A stretch of 38,150 nucleotides of DNA from Rhodoferax sp. (lineage in GTDB: Bacteria > Pseudomonadota > Gammaproteobacteria > Burkholderiales > Burkholderiaceae_C), in contig JAUXOA010000061.1 of the NCBI GenBank assembly GCA_030682475.1, positions 1-38,150 on the forward strand. Reading direction: 5' to 3'. The notes beneath the pieces were generated by a model. It saw only the letters and a list, made by a program, of their open reading frames with translations. It did no database searches and was not told the DNA's origin. A program made the translations under genes and the position numbers. Positions 24,746 to 34,320 of this stretch are shown here, one piece after another; the first letter of the stretch is position 1; each line of letters opens with the position of its first letter.

Positions 24746-26012
24746 ATGTTTCGCCGCGCATCTGATCGGCAATGCTTTCGCGCTGGCGTATCACATGAGA
24801 TTGCTTGCCATCCACCAGAATCTCGGCGGCGCGGCCGCGCGAGTTGTAGTTGCTGGCCATGCTCATGCAGTAGGCTCCGGCGGAGAGCACCGCCAGCAAG
24901 TCGCCCGGCTGCACGGCAAGGGCGCGCTCATGCCCGATCCAGTCGCCACTTTCGCAGATTGGACCCACCACATCCCAGGTGGCGGGGGTATCTGGGCGCG
25001 GGCTCAAAGGCACGATCTGGTGGAACGCCTGGTACAGGGCAGGGCGCGGCAAATCGTTCATGGCGGCGTCGATGACGCAAAAGTTTTTCTGCTCACCGGG
25101 TTTGAGGTAAAGCACTTCTGTGACGCACACACCGGCATTGCCAACCAGTGAGCGGCCGGGCTCGATCATCAGTTGGCGCTTGCCAAAGCCGCGGGTATCG
25201 AGCCTGGCCAGCAGCTTTTTCCAGAGATCGTCTGCACTGGGCGGCGTATCGCCGTTGTAGTTGATGCCCAGGCCGCCGCCAAAATCGATGTGCTGAATCG
25301 GAATGCCCGCCGCCTCAATGGCTTCCACCAGGTCCAGCATGCGGTCGATTGCGTCAAGGTACGGTTCTTCTTGCGTAATCTGAGAACCGATATGGCAATC
25401 GATACCAACCACCCGCACGCCTGCCAGCTTCGCTGCGCGTTGGTAGGTTGGCACCACGCGCTCGTGGGCGACGCCAAACTTGCTGCTCTTGAGGCCGGTG
25501 GAGATGTAGGGGTGGGTTTGGGGGTCCACATTGGGATTGACGCGAATGCTGACGGGCGCACGCAAGCCCATGGACAAGGCGACGTCACTCAAGACTTCGA
25601 GCTCGGCCTCACTCTCGACATTGAAGCAGCCAACACCCGCTGCCAGCGCACGGCGCATTTCCGCACGCGTCTTGCCGACGCCGGAGAAGATGATCTTGTC
25701 GGCCTGTCCGCCCGCGGCCAGAACACGGTCCATGTCACCGCCGGAGACAATGTCAAAACCGCAGCCAGCCTGGGCAAAAACCTGAATCACGCCCAAGGCC
25801 GGGTTGGCTTTCAGGGCGTAACAGATTTGAACTTTGCGTCCGGCAAAGCCACGCTGATAAGCGGCCAGCGCTGACAGCATGGCGCTTTTCGAGTACACAA
25901 AAAGGGGTGTGCCATGTTGTTTTGCCAAATCACTCAAGCGCATCTCTTCAGAGAAAAGTTCATTGCCCCGGTAGGCAATATGGGGTTGACCGGGAAGATC
26001 TTGGGAGCTCAT
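24708..26012 (-). CDS. lysA: Diaminopimelate decarboxylase
   Basis: A 434-residue PLP enzyme that makes lysine from meso-diaminopimelate. The PLP lysine lies in CYALKANP; HIGSQI, FGGGLGINY and EPGRSLVGNAG form the barrel and phosphate site, and GPICESGD and the YCMSMASNYN region complete the active site. Family similarity ends near MRGETLP; the last ten residues (PCGRTSGSSA) are encoded antisense to the frdB-like fragment and appear to be a replaced C-terminus. This should be harmless because the end lies outside the active site. The gene overlaps lptM by 4 nt at its start. Confidence 0.96.
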   Translation of the reverse strand: MSSQDLPGQPHIAYRGNELFSEEMRLSDLAKQHGTPLFVYSKSAMLSALAAYQRGFAGRKVQICYALKANPALGVIQVFAQAGCGFDIVSGGDMDRVLAAGGQADKIIFSGVGKTRAEMRRALAAGVGCFNVESEAELEVLSDVALSMGLRAPVSIRVNPNVDPQTHPYISTGLKSSKFGVAHERVVPTYQRAAKLAGVRVVGIDCHIGSQITQEEPYLDAIDRMLDLVEAIEAAGIPIQHIDFGGGLGINYNGDTPPSADDLWKKLLARLDTRGFGKRQLMIEPGRSLVGNAGVCVTEVLYLKPGEQKNFCVIDAAMNDLPRPALYQAFHQIVPLSPRPDTPATWDVVGPICESGDWIGHERALAVQPGDLLAVLSAGAYCMSMASNYNSRGRAAEILVDGKQSHVIRQRESIADQMRGETLPPCGRTSGSSA

Positions 26013-26251
26013 TGAGGGGTGGGGGTAGCGACAGGGGCGACCGGGCTGGCAGGCGAGGGCGGTGTCTGTACCGCAGGCTGGTAAGCGTTGACCGAACTTG
26101 AGGGCAACAGTGTTTCGGGCAATGTGGCCCGTTTTGCCGCTGCGGGTTCTGTGGGTAAATACAGTGGCCCTTTCTGACCACAGGCCGACAGGCTCACCGC
26201 ACTGATGCCAAGGACAATCGTACTGATTAGAATTCTGGAAAAAAGCAACAT
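26009..26251 (-). CDS. lptM: Small lipoprotein LptM (YifL)
   Basis: An 80-residue lipoprotein with lipobox LSAC (Cys24) followed at once by the family signature GQKGPLYLP. In E. coli, LptM helps mature the LptD/LptE lipopolysaccharide translocon in the outer membrane. The C-terminal half is Pro/Ala/Val-rich and not conserved. Start and lipobox distance are normal. It overlaps the lysA start by 4 nt and is divergent from cyaY, with 12 bases between the two starts, so promoters for one lie inside the other gene. Confidence 0.9.
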   Translation of the reverse strand: MLLFSRILISTIVLGISAVSLSACGQKGPLYLPTEPAAAKRATLPETLLPSSSVNAYQPAVQTPPSPASPVAPVATPTPQ

Positions 26252-26263
26252 GGTGAAATTGTA

Positions 26264-26587
26264 ATGACTGACTCTGAATTCATGGACCGGGCGGAGAATT
26301 TGCTCAAAGCCGTCGAGGCAAGCTGTGACCGCATCAATGACGCGAACCGTGCAGACATCGACAATCAGCGCGTGGGCGGCATGGTCACGCTTGTTTTTTC
26401 AAACCAGAGTCAGATCGTCATCAACCTGCAAAAGCCTCTGTTTGAGGTTTGGATGGCGGCAAAATCGGGTGGCTATCACTACAAATATGATGGCGAAAAG
26501 TGGATGGACACCAAGGGCCAGGGGGAGTTTTTTGCCAATTTGTCGCGCTTCGCCAGCGAGCAGGCGGGTTGTGTTATCAGTTTCTGA
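26264..26587 (+). CDS. cyaY: Iron donor protein CyaY (bacterial frataxin)
   Basis: A 107-residue frataxin that binds iron and tunes iron-sulfur cluster assembly in the cytoplasm. Typical features are [18 protein letters not shown] with acidic residues on helix 1, the strand [21 protein letters not shown], and [20 protein letters not shown]. Length is normal. Its 3' end overlaps the convergent PBP1A gene by 11 nt. Confidence 0.95.
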   Translation: MTDSEFMDRAENLLKAVEASCDRINDANRADIDNQRVGGMVTLVFSNQSQIVINLQKPLFEVWMAAKSGGYHYKYDGEKWMDTKGQGEFFANLSRFASEQAGCVISF

Positions 26588-28970
26588 ACAGGTCAATAAT
26601 TGTTTTCTTTTCATCGGCCTGTGGCAGCGTTGGCGTATCGGTTCCCGCTGCCCCCCCTGATTTGTCGTTCAGTCCCAAACTGCTGACGCCGGCACCCCTG
26701 GCGTACTCTTCATAAAACCATTCGCCGCCCGAATTGATAACGCCCACAGGGGCGCTGGGTTGCATCACGGGGACGTTTTTAAGTGCATGTTCCATGAACC
26801 GGATCCAGACCGGCAGGCTCAAGCCACCCCCTGTTTCGCGGTCGCCGAGTTTGCGCGGCGTGTCATAGCCGATCCAGGTGACGGCGGCAAGCGTTGGCTG
26901 GAATCCCGCAAACCAGGCGTCCATGGAATCGTTGGTGGTTCCTGTTTTTCCGTACAAGTCAGGTCGCTTCAACGCCGCCTGCGCGGATGCAGCCGTACCG
27001 GAGCGGGTGACTTCCTGCAGCAGACTTTCCATGATGAAAGCGTTGCGCGCATCGATGGCACGCACCGACTCGTCGAGCACTGGCGGTTTGGTTTGCACCA
27101 GGACCTTGCCTTTTTGCTCGGTGACCCTGGTGATCAGCCATGGATTGATGCGGTAGCCGCCGTTGGCGAAGACCGAGTAGGCCGAAACCATTTGCAGGGG
27201 CGTGACCGACCCGGCGCCAAGCGCCATGGTCAGGTAGGCGGGGTGCTTGTCTTCATCGAAGCCAAAGCGCGTGATCCATTCCTGTGCATTCTGGGTGCCC
27301 ACCGCCTGCAGGATGCGGATCGAGATCATGTTTTTGGATTTGGCCAGACCCCGCCGCAGAGTCATGGGGCCTTCAAATTTGCCGTCGTAATTTTTTGGTT
27401 CCCAGGGTTGCCCACCCGTCACACCAGCGTCAAAAAAGAGTGCTGCGTCGTTGACCACCGTCGCCGGGGTAAAGCCCTTCTCCAAGGCCGCAGAATAAAT
27501 AAACGGCTTGAAGGCCGAACCCGGTTGGCGCCAGGCTTGCGTTACATGGTTGAATTTGTTTTTTTCAAAATCAAACCCGCCCACCAGCGCCTTGATCGAG
27601 CCATCGCGCGGGTCCAGCGCTACAAAGGCGCCCTCAACTTCGGGCAGTTGCGTGATTTCCCAGGTATTTTTTGGCGTTTTGGCGACCCGGATCACGGCAC
27701 CGCGCCGAATTTTGATGTGGGGCGCTGCTTTGTCCGACAAGCCCGATTGCGCCGGTTTGAGGCCCTCACCGGTAATTTCGACGGCCTCACCGTTCTGGCG
27801 AATGGCCTTGATTTTCCTGGCATCCGCTTCCAGCACGATGGCCGACATCAGGTCGCCGTTGTCGGGGTGATCGTCCAGTGCATCGTCGATAGCGTCCTCA
27901 ATTTCCTGCGGATTGGACGGCAGGGTCACGAATTTCTCGGGGCCACGGTAAATCTGGCGGCGCTCGAAATCCATGATTCCGCGCCGCAAAGCCTTGTAAG
28001 CCGCCTCCTGGTCGGCCGCCCGCAGCGTGGTGTAAACGTTCAGGCCACGGGTGTAGGTCTCATCGCCGTACTGCGCATACATCAACTGGCGTACTGTTTC
28101 AGCCACGTACTCCGCGTGCACCTTGGTATTGTCTGAGCCGGATTTGACTTTGAGCTCTTCATTTTTTGCTGCAACGGCCTGCTCAGCGGTGATGAAACCG
28201 TTTTCCTGCATGCGCTCAATAATGTGAAGCTGGCGCGCTTTGGCCCGCTTCGGATTGCTGATCGGGTTGAAGGCGGAAGGCGCTTTAGGCAAGCCTGCCA
28301 GCATGGCCGCTTCTGCAATACCGATGTCTTTCAGCGGTTTGTCAAAATACGCCTCTGAAGCTGCGGCAAAGCCGTAAGCGCGGTTGCCCAGAAAAATCTG
28401 ATTCATGTAGATCTCAAGAATCTGGTCCTTGGTCAGCATGTGTTCGAGCTTGAAGGTCAGCAGGATTTCGTAGATCTTGCGGGTGTAGGTTTTTTCCGAA
28501 GACAAATAGACGTTGCGTGCCACCTGCATGGTGATGGTTGATGCGCCCTGGCTTTTGAAGCGTCCCAAGTTGGCCAGCGCAGCGCGCAAAACGCCCTTGT
28601 AATCAACGCCGCCATGCTCGTAAAACCGTGAGTCCTCAATCGCCAGTACTGCGTCAACCATGACCTTCGGAATTTCCTTGATAGGCGTCAGATGCCGGCG
28701 TTCCTCACCAAACTCTCCAATCAGGACGCCTTCTGCCGAGAACACGCGCAATGGCAATTTAGGGCGGTAATCAGACAAGTCTGAAATGTCCGGCAGGTTC
28801 GGAAACGCCACTGCCATCGCAATCGCAACAATGATCAGAACTGACAACATTCCAGCCAGCGCCAGGCCGCCTCCCCATAGCGCAATGGGCAGCAACCAAT
28901 TCATCGCACTCGTGCGGGGACTTGGGTTGTAGGAAGGGCTGGATTCACTAGGCGGTGTTTTGGCGGGCAT
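26577..28970 (-). CDS. mrcA: Penicillin-binding protein 1A
   Basis: A 797-residue bifunctional peptidoglycan synthase. A membrane helix (about residues 24-55) is followed by the glycosyltransferase domain, with [10 protein letters not shown] and [13 protein letters not shown], then a linker domain, then the transpeptidase with SAFK (in [10 protein letters not shown]), SKN and KTGTTND. All catalytic motifs are intact. The start is uncertain: ATG 28970 is used here; ATG 28997 would add nine residues and ATG 28904 would begin at the membrane helix; none has a clear Shine-Dalgarno. It is divergent from the pilus operon. Confidence 0.95.
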   Translation of the reverse strand: MPAKTPPSESSPSYNPSPRTSAMNWLLPIALWGGGLALAGMLSVLIIVAIAMAVAFPNLPDISDLSDYRPKLPLRVFSAEGVLIGEFGEERRHLTPIKEIPKVMVDAVLAIEDSRFYEHGGVDYKGVLRAALANLGRFKSQGASTITMQVARNVYLSSEKTYTRKIYEILLTFKLEHMLTKDQILEIYMNQIFLGNRAYGFAAASEAYFDKPLKDIGIAEAAMLAGLPKAPSAFNPISNPKRAKARQLHIIERMQENGFITAEQAVAAKNEELKVKSGSDNTKVHAEYVAETVRQLMYAQYGDETYTRGLNVYTTLRAADQEAAYKALRRGIMDFERRQIYRGPEKFVTLPSNPQEIEDAIDDALDDHPDNGDLMSAIVLEADARKIKAIRQNGEAVEITGEGLKPAQSGLSDKAAPHIKIRRGAVIRVAKTPKNTWEITQLPEVEGAFVALDPRDGSIKALVGGFDFEKNKFNHVTQAWRQPGSAFKPFIYSAALEKGFTPATVVNDAALFFDAGVTGGQPWEPKNYDGKFEGPMTLRRGLAKSKNMISIRILQAVGTQNAQEWITRFGFDEDKHPAYLTMALGAGSVTPLQMVSAYSVFANGGYRINPWLITRVTEQKGKVLVQTKPPVLDESVRAIDARNAFIMESLLQEVTRSGTAASAQAALKRPDLYGKTGTTNDSMDAWFAGFQPTLAAVTWIGYDTPRKLGDRETGGGLSLPVWIRFMEHALKNVPVMQPSAPVGVINSGGEWFYEEYARGAGVSSLGLNDKSGGAAGTDTPTLPQADEKKTIIDLFRN

Positions 28971-29152
28971 AAAAACTTCGTAAGATCGCGGCGTCATTGT
29001 AAAAATGATGTTTTCACAGCTTTGGCGCGCTAGTATCCGCTATTGTTGCGACTTATCTCTTGGGTGTCTGTTTGCGGGCTGATGTGTCTAGCGTCCGAAC
29101 CCAAAGCGTCTACTTTTGGCAACGCTGCTAATCCAAAAAATTTGGAAATACC

Positions 29153-29182
29153 TTTACGTGACAACGAGCTTACTGCTAGTAT
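29153..29182 (+). promoter_or_regulatory. Candidate sigma-70-type promoter for pilMNOPQ
   Basis: TTTACG (29153-29158), an 18-base spacer and TAGTAT (29177-29182), 57 bases before the pilM start. The match is moderate. The 270 bases between the PBP1A and pilM starts are relatively AT-rich and hold no gene. Confidence 0.4.
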
Positions 29183-29238
29183 TCAAGTGAAGTATTAAGT
29201 TTTGCTGATCTCTGATTGGCTTGTTTCAGGGGATTGTT

Positions 29239-30318
29239 TTGGTTTCTTTGGGGTCCTTGTTTAGCCATCAACCCGCACCCATGCTGGGTTTGGATATCAG
29301 TTCTTCCAGTGTCAAACTGGTCGAATTGGGTCGGGACAAGGCTGGGAATTTGGTGCTTGAGCGCTGTGCGATTGTGCCGCTTGAGCGCGGATGGATTACC
29401 GACGGCAACATCGAAAAGTTCGACGAGGTGGCTGAAGCGGTTCGTCGGCTGGTGAAAAAAAGCGGGACTAAAACCAGGAATGTGGTGATGGCCTTGCCGC
29501 CGTCAGCTGTCATCACCAAAAAAATCATTCTTCCTGGCGGCATGTCCGACCAAGAGCTGGAACTGCAGGTCCAGACTGAGGCCAACCAGTACATCCCGTT
29601 CCCACTGGACGAGGTGAGTCTGGATTTTTGTATTGTGGGGCCCAGTGCGGCGTCTTCCGGCGATGTCGAAGTTCTCATTGCGGCGTCACGCAGGGAGAAG
29701 ATTCAGGATATTCAGGGCTTGGCAGAGGCGGCTGGTTTGAAGCCGGTGATTGTAGATGTGGAATCTTATGCATCGCGCCTGGCGACCGCTCGCCTGATTG
29801 AAAACCTGCCCGACAAGGGTGTCGGAAGTATTGTGGCCCTGTTTGAGGTGGGCGCCCTGACCACCAGCATGCAAGTCATTCGTAACGGTGAAGTTTTGTA
29901 CGAACGGGACCAGGCGTTTGGCGGCGCCCAGTTAACGCAGCTGATTGTGCGGCAGTATGGTTTTTCCCTGGAAGAGGCTGAAAGCAAAAAGCGAAGTGGT
30001 GAACTGCCGGGCGACTATGAATTCAGTGTGCTGCGCCTGTTTGTAGAAAGCATGGTGCAGGAAATTGCGCGGGCATTGCAGTTTTTCTTTACCAGCACGC
30101 CGCATAACAAGGTTGACTACGTGATGCTGGCGGGCGGCTCGGCTGCTTTGCCGGGTTTGCCGGCGGCCGTAACGCGGCACACCACTTTCACCTGCAGTTT
30201 GGTCAATCCGTTTGAGGGGATGGAAATAGGTGAAGGTGTTCGCTTGAAAAGAATGACGCGTGAGGCGCCATCCTACCTCACCTCATGCGGACTGGCTTTG
30301 CGGAGGTTCATGCCGTGA
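29239..30318 (+). CDS. pilM: Type IV pilus inner-membrane platform protein PilM
   Basis: A 359-residue actin-like cytoplasmic protein that binds the PilN N-terminus and forms a ring under the pilus alignment complex. LGLDISSSSVKLVEL is the family start; ATPase-fold segments GSIVALFEVGALTTSMQV and DYVMLAGGSAALPGL are present. The start is read as TTG 29239 because AGGGG lies six bases upstream and VSLGSLFS then matches family N-termini; TTG 29221 would add six residues, and ATG 29281 would cut into the conserved start. It overlaps pilN by 4 nt (GTGA). Confidence 0.94.
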   Translation: MVSLGSLFSHQPAPMLGLDISSSSVKLVELGRDKAGNLVLERCAIVPLERGWITDGNIEKFDEVAEAVRRLVKKSGTKTRNVVMALPPSAVITKKIILPGGMSDQELELQVQTEANQYIPFPLDEVSLDFCIVGPSAASSGDVEVLIAASRREKIQDIQGLAEAAGLKPVIVDVESYASRLATARLIENLPDKGVGSIVALFEVGALTTSMQVIRNGEVLYERDQAFGGAQLTQLIVRQYGFSLEEAESKKRSGELPGDYEFSVLRLFVESMVQEIARALQFFFTSTPHNKVDYVMLAGGSAALPGLPAAVTRHTTFTCSLVNPFEGMEIGEGVRLKRMTREAPSYLTSCGLALRRFMP

Positions 30319-30926
30319 TCCTGATCAATCTGCTTCCACACCGCGAGGCTGCGCGCAAACTGCGCCAGGATATATTTAACGTCAGCTTGGGGGTTTCTTC
30401 TCTTGTGGGTGGTTTGCTCGCCGGGATCATTTTTCTGTGGTTTCAAGCTCAAATTTTGGGGCAACAAGAGAAAAACCAATTGTTGCAAAAAGAGATTAAA
30501 CGGTTCGATGAGCAAATCAAGGACATTGCCGGTCTTGAGGCGGAGATTACGGCCTTGCGAGCTCGTCAGCAGGCGGTGGAAGATCTGCAGGCGGACCGGA
30601 ATTTACCCGTTCATCTGCTGACAGAACTGGTCAAGCAATTGCCTGATGGCGTTTATATTGCCAGCATGCGTCAAGACAATCAGAATGTGACGCTGCAAGG
30701 TGTTGCGCAATCGAATGAACGGGTGTCTGAGCTGTTGCGTAATCTCGGCAACAAAACCCCCTGGTTTTCGAAGCCCGAGTTGGTTGAAATTGTGGCCGGC
30801 TCTGTCGCGCTGACGCCGCGGGAACAGCGACGCGTTGCCAATTTCACAATTCGTGTTCGTTTGACGCGCGCCAGCGAGGCTGCAGCGGCCCCGGCGCTCG
30901 CCGCCTCAACTCCTGTCAAGAAATAG
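30315..30926 (+). CDS. pilN: Type IV pilus assembly protein PilN
   Basis: A 203-residue inner-membrane protein. The INLLPHRE motif that docks into PilM is at residues 4-11. One transmembrane helix (about 25-47) is followed by a coiled coil (about 50-95) and a periplasmic ferredoxin-like domain. GTG 30315 overlaps the pilM stop and places the motif at the N-terminus; the ATG at 30285 lies inside pilM. It forms heterodimers with PilO. Confidence 0.94.
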   Translation: MILINLLPHREAARKLRQDIFNVSLGVSSLVGGLLAGIIFLWFQAQILGQQEKNQLLQKEIKRFDEQIKDIAGLEAEITALRARQQAVEDLQADRNLPVHLLTELVKQLPDGVYIASMRQDNQNVTLQGVAQSNERVSELLRNLGNKTPWFSKPELVEIVAGSVALTPREQRRVANFTIRVRLTRASEAAAAPALAASTPVKK

Positions 30927-30938
30927 GAGCAAGGCATC

Positions 30939-31613
30939 ATGGCAAGCAAGCCCTCATTGAAGTTCGACTTTCCCGCTTTGCAGGAAAAATTGACCGGGCA
31001 ATTCCGTAATCTGGACCCCAAGAATCCGTCCAGCTGGCCTGTATTTCCGCGCTATGCACTCTTTGCGGCCATCGCCGTTCTGTTGGTGGTGGTGCTGTGG
31101 TTTTTGTGGCTGAACACTTCAGAGGAAGAACTGGTGGCGGAGCAGGCCAAGGAAGTCAAGCTGCGCGAAGAGTACAAGGTAAAGTTGGGCAAGGCGGTCA
31201 ATCTTGAAGCGCTGAAGAAGCAGCGTGAGCAGGTTCTTCAGTATGTAACGCAACTGGAGAAGCAGTTGCCGAGCAAAGCCGAGATGGACGCCCTGCTTTC
31301 AGATATCAACCAGGCTGGCTTGGGACGCAGTCTCCAGTTCGATCTGTTCCGGCCGGGACAAGTGGCGGTCAAGGACTACTATGCCGAGTTGCCCATAGCC
31401 GTGCGTGTCACAGGGCGTTATCACGACATCGGCGCTTTTGCGTCAGACATTGCCAATCTTTCCCGCATCGTGACGCTCAATAATCTGCTTATTGTGCCGA
31501 CCAAGGAGGGGGCTTTGGCGATGGATGCCACGGCCAAAACTTTTCGTTATCTGGATGCCGATGAAGTTGCAACGCAGCGCAAGGCGGCAGCACCGCAAGG
31601 GGCCAAGAAATGA
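30939..31613 (+). CDS. pilO: Type IV pilus assembly protein PilO
   Basis: A 224-residue inner-membrane protein with a cytoplasmic N-terminus (containing FDFPALQEKL), a transmembrane helix (about residues 36-58), a periplasmic coiled coil (about 60-115), and a C-terminal ferredoxin-like domain (DYYAELPIAVRVTGRYHDIG). It links the PilMN platform to PilP and PilQ. AGGAG precedes ATG 30939 and the 3' end overlaps pilP by 4 nt. Confidence 0.94.
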   Translation: MASKPSLKFDFPALQEKLTGQFRNLDPKNPSSWPVFPRYALFAAIAVLLVVVLWFLWLNTSEEELVAEQAKEVKLREEYKVKLGKAVNLEALKKQREQVLQYVTQLEKQLPSKAEMDALLSDINQAGLGRSLQFDLFRPGQVAVKDYYAELPIAVRVTGRYHDIGAFASDIANLSRIVTLNNLLIVPTKEGALAMDATAKTFRYLDADEVATQRKAAAPQGAKK

Positions 31614-32152
31614 TGCCCGTGCGTAAACTGGCTCTGCTTGCCATGGTGCTGACGCTTGCCGCTTGCGGTGCCTCTACTGAGGATGAGTTGCGTCAATGGA
31701 TGGCCGAGCAAAAGAGCCAGGCCCGGCCCAAAGTCGCCCCTATTTCCGAGCCGAAACAATTCAAGCCGGAAGCCTATGCCCAAGTCACTGCGACAGAGCC
31801 TTTCAGTAATCAGAAGCTGACACAGGCCTTGAAACGGGAGTCGACTCAATCGACCGTCAACGGTGCTTTGATCGCGCCGGAGTTGGCGCGTCGCAAGGAG
31901 GCGCTGGAGTCTTTTCCGCTGGATGCGATGGTGCTGGTGGGGAGTCTGGTCAAGGCCGGACAGCCGGTTGCGCTGGTGAAGGTCGATAACTTGTTGTACC
32001 AAGTACGACCCGGCAACTACCTTGGTCAAAACTATGGGCGCGTAACCAGGATCAAAGAGACAGAAGTCACGCTGCGTGAAATTGTGCAAGACGCTGTAGG
32101 CGAATGGATTGAACGCACAGCTACTTTGCAGTTGCAAGAGAGGTCAAAATGA
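31610..32152 (+). CDS. pilP: Type IV pilus lipoprotein PilP
   Basis: A 180-residue lipoprotein with lipobox LAAC (Cys19), an unstructured linker, and a C-terminal beta domain (YQVRPGNYLGQNYGRVTRI) that contacts PilQ. It connects the inner-membrane PilNO dimer to the outer-membrane secretin. The start may be either of two adjacent ATGs (31610 or 31613); overlaps of 4 nt on both sides couple it to pilO and pilQ. Confidence 0.94.
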   Translation: MMPVRKLALLAMVLTLAACGASTEDELRQWMAEQKSQARPKVAPISEPKQFKPEAYAQVTATEPFSNQKLTQALKRESTQSTVNGALIAPELARRKEALESFPLDAMVLVGSLVKAGQPVALVKVDNLLYQVRPGNYLGQNYGRVTRIKETEVTLREIVQDAVGEWIERTATLQLQERSK

Positions 32153-34281
32153 ACAATCAGAACTGTTGGATGGCAAGGCGACTGTGGCAACGGATTCTCA
32201 TCGCCACGTCGCTCATGTTGGCTGTACTTGCGGCCCAGGCCCAGGGCGCGATTGAAGCGGTGTCGGGGTCTATTCAAGGGGGCGTTGAGGTCGTCAAAAT
32301 CGACTTGACGCAGCCGCTTGCGGCGCTTCCGAACGGGTTCACTGTCCAGTCACCGGCAAGAATTGCGCTTGATTTTCCGGGAATCTCGAATGCCATGGGG
32401 CGCTCCACTATCGAAATCAACCAGGGTAATCTGAAGTCGGTGAATGTGGTGCAGGCTGGCGATCGGACACGCGTCGTACTCAATCTTAAGCAGGCAACCC
32501 CCTACAAGGCCCAGTTGCAGGGTAAATCTCTGCTGGTTGTGCTGGATGCTGTGGCGGTCGCGGCACCAGTGGCGTCTGCAGCCCCTGTTTTCGCGGAAAA
32601 CCGAAGCCGGGACACTTTGCCGCTTAAAGATCTTGATTTCCGTCGTGGTGTCGAGGGCGCTGGCCGGATTGTGGTTGCCCTGCCCAACAACCAGGTCGGT
32701 GTTGATATTCGCCAGCAAGGGCAAACCCTGGTGGTTGAGTTCATGAAATCGAGCTTGCCTGAAGGTATGCGACGCCGTCTGGATGTGACTGATTTTGGCA
32801 CCCCGGTGCAAACTGTGACGACGTTCCAGGTGGGCGACCGCGTGCGCATGGTGATTGAGCCCCAAGGTCAATGGGTTCACAGTGCCTACCAAAGTGATGA
32901 GCAGTTTGTGGTGGAAGTCAAAGCGCTAAAAGTTGATCCATCAAAATTGACGCAAGGGCCGGGCTACAGTGGGCAAAAGCTGTCACTCAATTTCCAGAAC
33001 ATTGAGGTTCGCTCGCTGCTACAGGTGATTGCCGACTTCACGAATTTCAACATCATCACCTCCGACTCGGTAACGGGTGCTGTGACCTTGCGTCTTCAGG
33101 ATGTGCCCTGGGACCAGGCGTTGGACATCATTTTGCAGGCTAAAGGGCTGGGCATGCGCAAGACCGATAACGTGATCTGGGTCGCACCGAAGGATGAAAT
33201 CTTCGCCAAGGAAAAACTGGAGTTGGAGTCCAAGGTTGCCGTGCTCAACCTCGAGCCGGTTCGCACGCAGTCATTCCAGATGAACTATGCCAAGGCGGAG
33301 GACATAGCGAAACAATTGACGGGGGCTGGCGGCGGTGAGAAGAGTTCAGGGCGAACCCTGAGTCCTCGCGGCAGTGCAACGGCCGATCCGCGGACCAATC
33401 AGCTTTTCGTGACCGATGTGGCGTCCCGGCTGGAACAGGTTCTTCAGCTCCTGCAGAAGCTCGATGTGGCCGTGCGCCAGGTGATGATTGAGGTCAGGAT
33501 CGTCGAGGCCACTGACAACTTCGGGAAATCACTGGGCGTCAAGTTCGGCGGCACCGATCAGAGAGCCCAAAAGGGGGGTGACGGCGGCTATCAACTGGCG
33601 GGCAATAATCGAATCGCCTTCGGCCAAAGTTACGCCGATACCGTGGCCAGTAGTGGGGGTGGTGGAACGGTGAACACCAGCGGCAATTTTGTCAATTTGC
33701 CGGCCAATCAACCGTTTGGCGGTATGCCGGCCACCTTTGGTGTATCGATTTTCAACGCTCTGGCGAACCGTTTTCTGAATCTTGAAATCTCAGCGCTGGA
33801 AGCCGACAGCAAGGGTCGGCTCGTCTCCAGCCCGCGGGTGGTCACTGCGGACGGCAAGAAAGCGTCGATCAAGCAGGGTGAACAAATTCCTTATCAAGTG
33901 TGTGACAAGGATGGCTGCAAGATACAGTTCAAGGATGCGAGCCTCAGGCTTGAAGTCACGCCGCAGATAACGCCCGAGGGTACGATCATCATGGACTTGG
34001 ATGTCAGCAAAGATACCCGCGGCGAGAATGCGGCGAATGCCGGGCCTGCCATCAATCAGAAAAATGTGGTGACTCAAGTGCTGGTGGACAATGGTGGCAC
34101 GGTCGTGATCGGCGGTATTTTTGAACTCGAAGAGACCAATGACGAGGCTAAAGTGCCCTTCTTTGGCGATCTGCCAGTGGTGGGTAATTTGTTCAAGAAC
34201 CGATCCCGCCTTGAGAAGAAGAAGGAGCTCCTGGTGTTCGTGACGCCAAGGATCATCACGGACCGGACCGGCGCACGTTGA
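32149..34281 (+). CDS. pilQ: Type IV pilus secretin PilQ
   Basis: A 710-residue outer-membrane secretin through which the pilus leaves the cell. In order: a signal peptide (about residues 1-27), two AMIN peptidoglycan-binding regions (about 28-120 and 155-260), N0 and N1 domains (VRSLLQVIADFTNFNIITSD, then FQMNYAKAEDIAKQL), and the secretin core with its closing signature VPFFGDLPVVGNLFKNR. A Gly/Ser-rich insert (about residues 495-525) lies in the gate region. Last gene of pilMNOPQ. In relatives aroK usually follows closely; here an Ig-like lipoprotein gene and an inserted toxin-antitoxin block intervene. Confidence 0.95.
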   Translation: MNNQNCWMARRLWQRILIATSLMLAVLAAQAQGAIEAVSGSIQGGVEVVKIDLTQPLAALPNGFTVQSPARIALDFPGISNAMGRSTIEINQGNLKSVNVVQAGDRTRVVLNLKQATPYKAQLQGKSLLVVLDAVAVAAPVASAAPVFAENRSRDTLPLKDLDFRRGVEGAGRIVVALPNNQVGVDIRQQGQTLVVEFMKSSLPEGMRRRLDVTDFGTPVQTVTTFQVGDRVRMVIEPQGQWVHSAYQSDEQFVVEVKALKVDPSKLTQGPGYSGQKLSLNFQNIEVRSLLQVIADFTNFNIITSDSVTGAVTLRLQDVPWDQALDIILQAKGLGMRKTDNVIWVAPKDEIFAKEKLELESKVAVLNLEPVRTQSFQMNYAKAEDIAKQLTGAGGGEKSSGRTLSPRGSATADPRTNQLFVTDVASRLEQVLQLLQKLDVAVRQVMIEVRIVEATDNFGKSLGVKFGGTDQRAQKGGDGGYQLAGNNRIAFGQSYADTVASSGGGGTVNTSGNFVNLPANQPFGGMPATFGVSIFNALANRFLNLEISALEADSKGRLVSSPRVVTADGKKASIKQGEQIPYQVCDKDGCKIQFKDASLRLEVTPQITPEGTIIMDLDVSKDTRGENAANAGPAINQKNVVTQVLVDNGGTVVIGGIFELEETNDEAKVPFFGDLPVVGNLFKNRSRLEKKKELLVFVTPRIITDRTGAR

Positions 34282-34320
34282 CCGTTGCTGTTAAAAAAAA
34301 TGAATCTGAGGATGGTGAGT

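Noticed and set aside
26577..26587. cyaY/PBP1A tail-to-tail overlap as a regulatory feature
   Set aside because: An 11-base convergent overlap is common and both proteins end normally.
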